From the NCBI GenBank assembly GCA_943736015.1, contig OX031060.1:17373501-17437500 (forward strand): a stretch of DNA of 64,000 nt, written 5' to 3'. The notes beneath the pieces are model-generated. The model made no database searches, was not told the DNA's origin, and saw only the letters and a program-made list of their open reading frames with translations. Shown one piece after another: positions 12,801-24,800 of this stretch. Positions within the stretch are counted from its first letter, which is position 1. Each line of letters starts with the position of its first letter. The stretch comes from Tridacna crocea (taxonomy: Eukaryota > Mollusca > Bivalvia > Cardiida > Cardiidae). A program made the position numbers and the translations under genes.

Positions 12801-15800
12801 TTAAAAGTGCCTGGATTTATTGCACTGTACTGTGTCATTTTCAATGTGAATAATATTTTACATTCAAACTTGTTTTTCAGCACTTTGACTTTATTTTATC
12901 ACAACAGAATTATTTTATACATGTATAATAACACATACCAAGTGATTATTTACAGAAAGTCTTGAAAATTATTTATAAAATTGATAATGATGATGATGAT
13001 GATTACGATCAAATTTTTTCTCTTGTTTCTTTTCAGGGTATGTTAGTTTGCACCAATGAAATTGTGACAAATCTGGGTGTTTTGATGTCACTATGGAAGC
13101 ATGAGTGTTACCGTGTCATTGTTGACAGGTTTACAGAACAAGCTGACAAGGACTGGTTTGAAAAGAATATTAAACAGGTACATCCAAAATTGTTTATATT
13201 CATAAATAAACCCTTTACCAAACAAATAAACCTTTTACTAAAGAACAAAATCGTACGCTTGTTCAAAATGAAAGGGTTCGAAGATGGAAAACTAAATGTG
13301 GATCAAAAATATAAAATTTGATTTTGATAGGATAGAAAATATATTGGGAAGAGGATCTTCATGGTTCAGTTAAATTTTTTAATTTTGAATCAACAAAATT
13401 GAAAGCATTAAATTTTGTAGACAACTAATTAACGCTTTACCAAGCGACAAAAGTTTAGGGTTGTCAAAATCGAAAGCATTTGCAGACGACAAAATAAAAG
13501 TGATTGAAAATTTGAAATTTGTTTTGTGAAGGGTAGAAAACATTGTGGGGAAAGGAGAAAATGCTGGTTACAAGCATTTTCTCTTTTTCCCACAATGTTT
13601 TCTAAAGGCTTCTTTCTCAGGGTCGTTAAAAGTCGGGATTGTGTGGTAATGGGATAAATGTAGCTCAAATGATATTTTTTATCTGACTGAAAACACTGTG
13701 GGAAAAAGATAAAATGCTGATCACCATTAAGTATTTTCAAAAGTCTTCTCTTTTGGGATTACTAAAATCTCTGGGTTGTGTGGTAGAAAATAAGAATGAA
13801 TAATTATCCTGTAAGCCAAATCTTTTGATTGTTCTCATCTAGAGAGACATTACAATCAAATTTTAAAACCCAGGATCGTTAGGCATGTTCTTGAGTAAAT
13901 ATAGCGGAAAAAGAGAAACTGTTGGTTACAGGCATTTTCTCCTTTTCCTACAGTGATTTTTCAGATTTCTCAAAGACAAAGCTGAATATCTAGCCACATT
14001 AAATTTTTTGTCTGCAAACACCTCAAATTAGATCAGTCTAAAATTTTGTCATCGGGGAAAGGTTTAACTCTTCATAACACAGACAGTGCCAGAAGCTTCT
14101 GTGGACAATGTGGATCAAGATGAGTCTGCACAAAATGTGCAGTCTGATCTCTGATCTGCACTGTTCACTGCTATGCTTTAGATTATGACTGAACTGTCTC
14201 TTGATCTTGCAGAAGAAATGTATTTTTAGCATTTCAGAAATTGCAATTACTTTATTTAGTAGGGAAAGAGTTATCCCTTTACCAAACGATGCCTGGTTTT
14301 TACAACCCAGAGAAAGAAGCCCTTTGAAAACATTGTGAGAAAAGGAGAAATGCTGGTAACCAGCATTTTCTCTTTTTCCCAAAATGTTCTTTCTCTTCTA
14401 GAGTCAAGTTTCATTGATTGAGTCACATTTATTTTGCTGTCTACAAAATTTTAATGCTTTCAATTTGGAAATTTTGAAATTTTCTTGTCTGGTAACGGAA
14501 TAATCTAGTTTGATATATACTGTAGGTTGCTGAAGAAGAATGTGGTGTAGCTGCTGCCACAGAGATGGGCCAGGAACCATATTTTGTAGACTTCCTGAGA
14601 GATGCCCCCGAACCTACAGGTAAAGTACAGAACTTCTACCTTAGATCAGGAAGTTCCTTTGTTTTATGCTCGTGTGCTGCTTTGACAATTCTTTTGCTGA
14701 AAGACTGCAGCCATGTTCTAGGAAAAGGGGGCAGGATGCATTCCCATGAGACATTATTATTAACCCACTACCACACTATCCCTACTTTTGAAGCCCCTGA
14801 GAAAGATGCCTTTAGAAAACATTGTGGGAAAAGGAGAAAATGCTGGTAACCAGCATTTTCTCCTTTTCCCACAATGTTTTCTACCCTTCACAAAACAAAT
14901 TTCAAATTTTCAGTTACTTTTATTTTGTCGTCTGCAAATGCTTTCAGTTTGGACAAGTCTAAAATATTGTCATCAGGTAATGAATTAAAGATACATATAA
15001 TCCATTTTGACATATTGATGAAATCATGAGATCCTTCAACATGCAGAAAATGACAGATGGCCGACAGTTTTGACCCATCTCAGTCTCTGTGGACTTCTCA
15101 GGCTGACAGGGGTGGATATTTTTTAACAAATGCATTCAACTCCCTTTTCATAGAGTATGGCTGATTTCTGCTCCTGGTCTACCTACCAAACATTCAAAAT
15201 GCACTTATCTTTAAGAATTGTCTTAAGTTTTGAAGTAACACAATATTTGGGTTCATAATCACCAACCATTGTTAAAAACATTCTTAGTCATATTTTCCAT
15301 AATTTTCTAACTTTGAAAGTAACGAAATGGTTTAGCCAATCAGATCTTGTGTTACTTTCAAGTTTGGAAACACTTGGAGAATAAGACAGAGAATTTTCTA
15401 AAGAATGGTTGATGAATACAGATCCAGATTTTCTAAACAAGACAATTGGTTCTATTTACATGGTAAGAGTTCTCTATCTACTAATATCTGTAAATTCTTC
15501 TGCTAATAACACATAAACACAAAATTTTTTATGAAAAATTCAAACTATATTATTTACCAAATTTAACTCTTTAACTCTTTACCACACAACAAAAATTTGA
15601 ACTTGTCCAAATTGAAAGCATTTGCAGACGACAAAATAGTTGTGAATTAAAAACTGAAATTTGATTTGGAAAGGGTAGAAAACATTGTGGGAAAAGGAGA
15701 AAATGCTGGTTACCAGCATTTTCTCCTTTTCCTACAATGTATTCAAAGGCTATTTTTCACAGGGTCGTTAAAATTCGGGATTATGTGGTAAAGAGTTAAA

Positions 15801-18800
15801 AAACAACAAAATTATAGACTGTTCTGTATTGAAAGCATTTACAGGGGACAAAAACAGTGTGACAGAAAAATTGAAATTTGCTCTCGGAAGGGAAGAAAAC
15901 ATTGTGGGAAAATGAGAAAATGCTGGTTACCAGCATTTTCTCCTTTTCCACACAATGTTATCAAAAGGCTTTTCTCTCGGATGTTAAATGTTGGGATTGT
16001 GTCATAACAAGTTAATTGAATGTATATAGAAATAAATCAGAAATTAACAGAATAAAAAGATTTTTTAAACATGATGGTAGTAATTTTGGTGGTGAAAAAA
16101 ATTAGACATCTCTCACTGTATCTCATTTTCTTGTCTTTCAAAAGGGTATATTGATTCTTCTTACATGCTTTAACCATTTGAGTGCTAATTACACCATCAG
16201 GTACATTAGCAGATAGTGAAGACAAGAACCAGACAGCACAAAATATGTAATCTGATCTTGAGTCTACCCTTTCTGCTTTTTATTATTTGACATTCTGGCC
16301 AAAAGAGGATTGAAGCCATGGTCTCCTGGTGTTTTAATGTCTATAAAGTTTAGATTGTGCTCTAGGGGGTTAAGCTGTGTTTACTTTCCTCTTTCCTCTA
16401 TATCAGAAATTGGCTTTTGGGTGGTATTCACTAACCATTTTGAACACTGAGTAAATTCTACATATCAAGATAAGTAATTTGATTAGGATAAGCAAAGTGC
16501 CCATGCTAATCAGATGGCTTGTCTTGAATCTTGGAATTACAACTTAAGTTTTTAACATTTAATGCACTGAATAATTATCTGAACCTTTTGTAATGGGAGA
16601 GAACAGCTGGAAATAGTGCTATTTCAAGGTTGTTTACCTTAGTACATAGTACAAGGTTGTGTAAATACCGGTAGTAGCAGATAGTGGAGATCAAAGATCA
16701 GACTTCACATTCTGTGCAGTCTGATCTTGATCTGCACTGTCTGCAAAAACAACTTAAGTCAGTTCTAGGGCTTTAAGAGTAAGTTAGAATTGTTGGTGAA
16801 CATGACCCTCGTATTTTCCTACATGCTCTGTGTTTGTGATCTGTGTTTAAGGATTAATACTTTCTTCAGATAAAAGTTCAGTTCAGGTATGAGCATATAA
16901 AGTAGAGCAGTAAACAGATTTTTTTTACAACATTGTAGTGTCTAGAATAAAAGTTATATCAGTCATATGTCAAACAAACTGCTTACCACTGCAGCAGACC
17001 ACTTTTGAAATAACTATGGCTAATTGAGACATTTTTGTCACTGGGAATATATCCTTCTGTCACCGGTACATGGCATAATTTTTGTTGTTTGTCCATGTTT
17101 TACAAGGATGTTTTCAAGGTTGTGTACAGAAGATTTGTTTCAGGATGTGTTGACCCTCAAAGTAGCCCATTCATTGGTATATTTGCCTTTGCAGCTAGTG
17201 TAGATCAAGATTAGAATGCACAAAACATGCTGTCTGATCTTTACCTACTCTGTCTACAATGCTAAGACATTCTGGACAAGAATAACTGCTATTACTTGGG
17301 TCTTGTTTCTATACTAGAGGTCACAGTTTGGCTAACTGCGTTAAGATGATTTACATAGATATAAGTATTACACAGGTTCTGTTACGACTCAAAGTGATTT
17401 ATTATAGGCTGCCTGTTAACCAAAATCAAAGTATAGATAGTATTAGAATGAATTAGAATACATTTATTTAATTTTAGAATGTTTTGATTGATATTTTTCT
17501 GCCTGTTTACTTCAATAGCAAAATATAGAACAGATGGGGAAATTAGACTTGATTGCTCCATAATTATGTACAGTACATTATGATGCAGTAGACTAGAACA
17601 GTATTAATAAAGATTTTCAAGCGAGTGTAGTGGTAAAGTTATTTTAGCCAAGTTTTTGTCGTGATATAATTTAACTCATTGCCACACGAGACAATTTTGG
17701 ACTGGTCTAAATTGAAAGCATTTGCAGACGACAAAATAAAGGTGACTGAAAAATAGAAATTTGTTCTGGAAAGGGTAGAAAACACTGTGGGAAAAGGAGA
17801 AAATGCTGGTTACCAGCATTTTCTCCTTTCCCCACAGTGTTTTCAAAAGGCTTCTTTCTCAGGGGCGTCAAAAGTAGGGATTGAGTGGTAATGGGTTAAA
17901 TACCGTTGAAAATGAGATCAACTGCCTTTCAAATATATAGGTCCTTGTTAAGTTTCCATGATCTTATCAACTCATTTCCAAACAACAATATTTTAGGCTT
18001 GTCCAAATCGAAAGCATTTTCAGACAACAAAATAAATGTGACTGAAAATGTGAAATTTGTTTTGAGAAGAGCAGAAAACATTTGTAACCAGCATTTTCTC
18101 CTTTTCTCACAATGTTTACTTCCCTTCCTATAACAAATTTAAATTATTTTGTCACATTCATTTTGTCATCTGCAAATGCTTTCAATTTGGACCAGTCTAA
18201 AATTTTGTCGTATAGAAAGTGTCAAACATATTCTGTTCATTTGTACACTTGTATAATGTCAAATACAGAAAAAGCAGGAAAAGGATTTGAACGGAAGCAT
18301 CAAAGTTTGTTTAGTTTCTCTCCCATAAACATTCATGTGGTATAAGAGTTACATACTGGTACTGTCAAATAAGATGAATATGTACCCAAATTTTAAACAG
18401 GTGCAAGCTCATTACTCCTTGCAGATAAGTTTTTTAGCTGCACTGGCCAAAGGCCTGCGAGCTTGAATCCTATAGAATGTTTCATAGTTAACAAAACTTG
18501 TAATACATTGTAACGTATATTACTTAGTGCCAGACAAAGTAACTGAGAAAAAGCCAGGTATAAATTATCCGTCACTCTTTTCCTGATTCTCTCAAACTGA
18601 GAGAGTTTTTAGAAGAAAACATATGAAAGAGGTTCTTTCTAGATCTGATCTGTATTTGATATAAGTTTTATGTTACTTGCAATTCAAAATTAAAAATGGT
18701 GAGATGAAACTTTGCTTGGTTAGCCCTTTACCACATGACAAAATTTTAGCCTAATCGAAATTAAGAGCATTTTGCAGATGACAATTTCAATGTGGCTCAA

Positions 18801-21800
18801 ATGGGGAAGTCTTTCTTTGATAGAGTAGAAAACATTGTGGGAAAAGTAGAAAATGCTGGTTACCAGCATTTTCTACTTTTCCCACAATGTTTTCATTAGG
18901 CTTTCTTCAAAGGGACATTAAAAGTCAGCATTATACGGTAAAGGGTTAAAATATTTTCTAGAAAAAGCAAGTATTTATATACAGGTAGGCTTTTTTTGCC
19001 CAAGTGTAGAAAAAAGACTTGCTGTATAATGCTAGTAATTGCTTTTTGTCATTTACTTTCCCATATCATTCAAATGATTATCATGTTTGTATTCTTACAA
19101 TGCTTGTCCTAGTGAGACATTGATATTTGAAAAAAAAAATAGGCTGGTTTTTAAAGAATTGAAAAGAGAGCTCCGGAAAAGAGTTGATTCAATTGTGTCC
19201 ATCCGTTATTTCTATATTGATTACACCATGTCACTATGTTGTTATACTGTGATGAATGGTTTACAACCGGAATGTTTTAGCATGAATTTTTGATGTTTGA
19301 ATGATTGTTATGTGAATATGCACATGTTTTCCTCATGGTAGATCCAAAAAAATTGTGTTGCATTTTAACTCTTTACCATATGGCAATGTTTTAGACTTGT
19401 CTAAATTTAAACCATTCGTACAATCGAAAGTAAATGTAACTGAAAACTTATACTGCTTTTTGGAAGGGTAGAAAGCATTGTGGGAAAAGGAAAAAAATCC
19501 TGATTATCAGCATTTTCTTGTTTTCCCACAATGTTTTCAAATGTCTAATTTCCCAGGATGATTAAGTCTTGATTGTATGGTAAAGAGTTAAACTGTGAAA
19601 ACCTGATTACTATAATCACGAGGAAAAATAAGTAATGAAAAAAAATGCTTGCATGGCTATATAATTCCAGACTATGGGAATAAAAAGAATTTTTTCAGAG
19701 TAATTGTGTTTTTTTAAGTGTTATCACTAATTATGGTTATGTGCTTGTATGACACAAATTCTTTGCATGACAACAATTTCATCATCTACAGGCTAAGTCC
19801 TCATGCTACTACTACAAAATTCTTAATTCTTTTTTAGTTCATTCATTCTATTCTTTGCCATATTCTAATCTTTTTTTTCTCTTGTAATGTATAAAAATTA
19901 TTGTTAAATATTAGTACATGTATCTAGGATTTAGTAGCATTGTTATCATAGAACTCTTTGCACTATTAGCTACTAGCAGACTTCTGTGCAGAAAGTTTAG
20001 ATATATATTCCCTGCAGTCTGATTTTGAATCTGCGCCATTCAGTTTTATTGTAAAATATTCATATTAAAAAAGGCACAGCTTTGTATTTTCTTTGTCACA
20101 ATTACAAACTGAAATTAAATGTATGTTATCTACTACACAAAGTGTATCACCAAATACTCCTGTCTTTTTATGACCTGGAAGAAAGATTTAGAAATCCTTG
20201 TAGATAAAGGAGAAAATGCTAGTGACCAGCATTTTTTCCCTTTCCAACTATGTTTTCCACCCTGTTACGGATGTTTAACCCTTTCCCAAACAAGCCCTGG
20301 TTTTTACATGTCTGCAGAACAAGTCTTTTGAAAACACTGTGGGAAAAGGAGAAATTGCTCGTAACGAGCAATTTCTCCTTTTCCCACAGTGTTTTCTACC
20401 CTTTAGGAGAACTTTCTACCATTTTCATCAAATTTAAAATTGTTGTCTGCAAACTCTTTCAGTTTGAAAGAGTCTAAAATTTGTCGTTTGGGAAAGGGTT
20501 AATATAATTTGAACCATGTTAAATTTGCCATCTGCAAATGCTTTCAGTTTGGACGAGAATAATTTTTTTTTATCTGGTAAAGATCTTTTGTTCTCAAATC
20601 TATGCAGGAAACATAGTGGAAGAAGAAAAGAGAAATTGCTTATCAGCCACAGAGCAATTTTAAACACTATAATTATTTTTGCTAGATAATTAAAAGAAGA
20701 AGAATATTTTCCGCTACTAAAGCTTGAAAAGCTTTGATGAACTCTTTACCACACAATCCGGTGTTTTAACAACAGTTAGTGATAAAGCTTTTGAAAACAT
20801 TGTGGGAAAAGGTGAAAATGCTGGGAACCAGCATTTTCTCCTTTTCCCACAATGTTTTCTACCCTTTCCAAATCAAGTTTCATTTTTTGGTTCACATTTA
20901 TTTTGTCATCTGCAAATACTTTCATTTTGGACTAGTCCAAAATTTTGTCGTTTGGTACAGAGTTAAGTGGTAAAGCAGTACTAATTGTTGGTTTGTTTCA
21001 CTGATCACAGGTGAGGAGGCAGATGATGCCGACCTCGAGGCCCCCAAAGTCTATGAGCCTGTTGAAACTTTAGACCAACTGGCAGAAAAATTAAATTCTT
21101 ACATGGAACAGTACAATGAAACTGTGAGAGGTGGTAAAATGGACCTGGTGTTCTTCAAGGTAAGTCGACAGAAACCAAACCATTTGACACCTAAACTCTG
21201 TACCGAACATTTCAGAGTTTTAATGACCCTAACAAAATAACCTTTTGAAAACATTTACATACCATGCTCTACACATTCAAGAGCAAATTTTGAATTGTTG
21301 TTCGCAGATTTCGGCAATATCAACTTTTTCTACTAGTTCAATGATGAATTCCATAATTGAAGCTCCTTTTAATTTGGTGTCAGTAAATGATTTCAGTGTG
21401 CACCAGTATGTAGTTTTGTAAAGAGATAAAACTTGGTTTTCATTTGAAGCAAATTGGTCGGAGAACTAAAATCAAAACTAACATTAATAAATATTTTATA
21501 CATAAAAATCTTGCGGAAACATAATGGGAAAAGGAGAAATTGCTTAAAGCAGCATAGATGTTTTCTTGTGTCCCAATGATTTTGCAGATTTTTATGTATT
21601 AGACCTTCATTCATACTGATACATATCTAGGCAAATTTATGTTAATGGAGAAATGAGTTAACCCTTTAACACACAAGTTTTAACAACCTTGAGGATAAGT
21701 CATTATGAAGACTGTGGGAAAAGGAGAAACTGTAGGTATCCTGAGAAAAGGAAAGATTCCAGGTAACCTGCATTTTCTCCTTTTCCCACAATGTTTTTTA

Positions 21801-24800
21801 CCCTTCTCAAATCAGTTTCCAGTTTTATTTAGATCACATTTATTTTGATATCTGCTAATACTTTCACTTTGAAGAAGTCTAAAACTTTGTTTTTAGTAAA
21901 GTCAACCTGTATGCTTGTTTTTCAGGACGCCATGACAAACTTGGTGAAGATTTCACGTGTCATACGTACCCCAAGAGGTCATGCCCTGCTTGTGGGTGTT
22001 GGTGGTTCTGGTAAACAGAGCTTGACAAGACTTGCATCTTTCATTGCAGGCTACAAAACATTCCAGATTACCCTGTCCAGGTGATTTGATTGTTACAATT
22101 CTAACGTTTATTTACTCTTTACCTTCAAGATCTGTACTGTTGAACAGGTTGTAGTTAATTATGACAAAATTATTATGGAATACCCAAATAACATTGAACT
22201 GTTTACCAAACACCATTATACCAGTTAACTCTTTACCACACAATCCCTACTTTTAATGACCCTGAGAAGGAATGCCTTTTAAAACATTGTGGAAAAGGAG
22301 AAAATGCTGGGAGCCAGCATTTTCTCCTTTTTCCACAATGTTTTCTACCCGTTCCAAATAAAATTTCAATGTTTCATTCGCATTTAATTTGTCGTCTGCA
22401 AGTGCTTTCAATTTGGACCAGTCTAAAATTTTCTTGTTCGGTAAATTGCAGCAGTCTGTGCATCTATGCATGCTTTTCTGGAATTTCTGTTTAACAAATA
22501 CTCTCACAATATTCCCCCCAATCTACTCAACAGCCATCCTTCATAACCACTATCAAAACAATGTTTAACCCTTTCCCAAACAATCCCTGGTTTTTACGGG
22601 TCTGGAATAGTAGCCTTTTGAAAACATTGTGGGAAAAGGAGAAAATGCTGGTAACCAGCATTTTCTCCTTTTCCCACAATGTTTTCTACCCTATCATAGA
22701 CAGAAATTATCTTTTCAGCAAGACGTGAATTGTCGTCTGCAAATGCTTTCAATTTGGTCAAGTCCAAAAGTTTGCCGTTTGGGAAAGGGTTAACTTTGGG
22801 GAAGGAATGAATCCTATCAATGTGGCTATCGTCAATTCTTGGAAAGAAATTTGCCGAGCTTTTGGATTCGAAGCAGTGACCTTGTGATTCATTGCCCTGT
22901 ACATTACTGCCTCAAGTATCAGACTGATTGATTCATTGCCCTGTACATTACTGCCTCAAGTATCAGACTGATTGATTCATTGCCCTGTACATTACTGCCT
23001 CAAGTATCAGACTGATTGAACTAAAAGGTGGAAAAAAAAAAACCTTGTTATTATGAGTATGTTTCAGTTGGTCACCCTACTTTCAACAAACATCTACCAA
23101 GCATTTATGCTTTGATCAATGTCAGTCAATTTTTACCAAAATTGAGCTATTGTTTTTACCCTTTTATCACACAAATCCACCTTTTAATGACCCCCCATAG
23201 AAAAGGAATATAGAAAATATTGGGGGGAAAGGAGAAAATGCTGGTAACCAGCATTTTCTCGTTTTCCCACTATGCTTTTCACCTTTTTGAAGATTAAGGT
23301 CCTTCATTGCGCTACATTTAGATTGTCCTGTGCAAAGGCTTCCCATTTGGTCCAGTCTGAAAATTGTTGTTACCGGTAGGTAGAGTTAACTGATTAAGAA
23401 TTTCTTCCTGTGGCGGTGTCCATAGTCGTGAGGTAGAGCATCTTGCCTCGTATCCATAGGTTTCTGAGTTTGATACCCAGGAGTGGGTGTCAGCTGTTGG
23501 ATTTCTCATTGGCCCACACATTGGGCATGGAAACTTGTGTAGTTCCAGGGAAGCAGAATTGAGAGAGATTAGTATAAATTGTAAGAACTTGTTTTTTAAT
23601 CAATGTAAAATAAACATTTAGTAATTTCTAATTGTTTAGGTCCTACAATGTGGGCAACTTAATGGAGGACTTGAAGTTCCTGTATAGAACAGCGGGACAG
23701 CAGGGCCAAGGCATCACTTTCCTGTTCACAGATCAGGAAATTAAAGATGAAGCTTTCCTTGAGTACATCAACAATATTCTGTCCTCAGGAGAGGTGGGTG
23801 ATTTATTTGATGTTTTTTGGGTAATTTCTCAAGAAGTATTGTCATAATTATTACCGTTTGATACTACATGGTTATGACCAGTGAAAATTTTCGATTTTGT
23901 ATATGCTAAATCTTGAATTAACCCTTTCCCTAACGACAAACTTTTGGACTAGACCAAATTGAAAGCATTTGCAGACGACAATTCAACTCTTGCTGAAAAG
24001 ATGATTTCTGTCTATGATAGGGTAGAAAACATTGTGGGAAAAGGAGAAAATGCTGGTTACCAGCATTTTCTCCTTTTCCCACAATGTTTTCAAAAGGCTG
24101 CTATTCCAGACCCGTAAAAATCAGGGATTGTTTAGGAAAGTGTTAAACACATTTGCTTTAATTACATGTTTTAAGGTCACTTAAACATGTGGGATTGATT
24201 TGTCTCCATTTCTTCTGTCACCAGGTGTCAGGTCTGTTTGCCCGTGATGAGATGGATGAAATCACTAATGAACTGATTGGAGTAATGAAGAAAGAGTTTC
24301 CAAGGAGACCACCAACCAATGAGAACTTGTATGACTACTATCTTAGCCGATGTCGTCAGAACCTCCACTTGTGTCTTTGCTTCTCACCAGTTGGAGAGAA
24401 GTTCAGAAACAGATCCCTGAAGTTCCCTGGTCTGATCTCTGGCTGCACCATGAACTGGTTCCAGAGATGGCCAAAGGATGCCCTGATTGCTGTGTCCAAC
24501 CACTTCTTGGCCAGCTATGAAATTGTAGCCACTCCAACTGTGAAAGCTGCAGTGGTCAACACCATGGGTATATTCCAGGACTTGGTCGCTGAATATTGTA
24601 TTGACTATTTCCAGAGGTATCGTCGTCAGACATATGTTACCCCCAAATCTTACCTGTCATTTATCTCAGGTTACAAAGACATTTACGGACAGAAGAGGGG
24701 CGAGATAGGTATTTTAGCAGACAGGATGAACACTGGTTTGAAAAAGCTGGTGGAGGCATCTCACTCTGTTAATGAACTATCAAAAGAACTGGCTGTCAAA

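Noticed and set aside
22886-23017. CRISPR-like array
   Set aside because: Eukaryotic intron; three head-to-tail copies without spacers are a simple tandem repeat.
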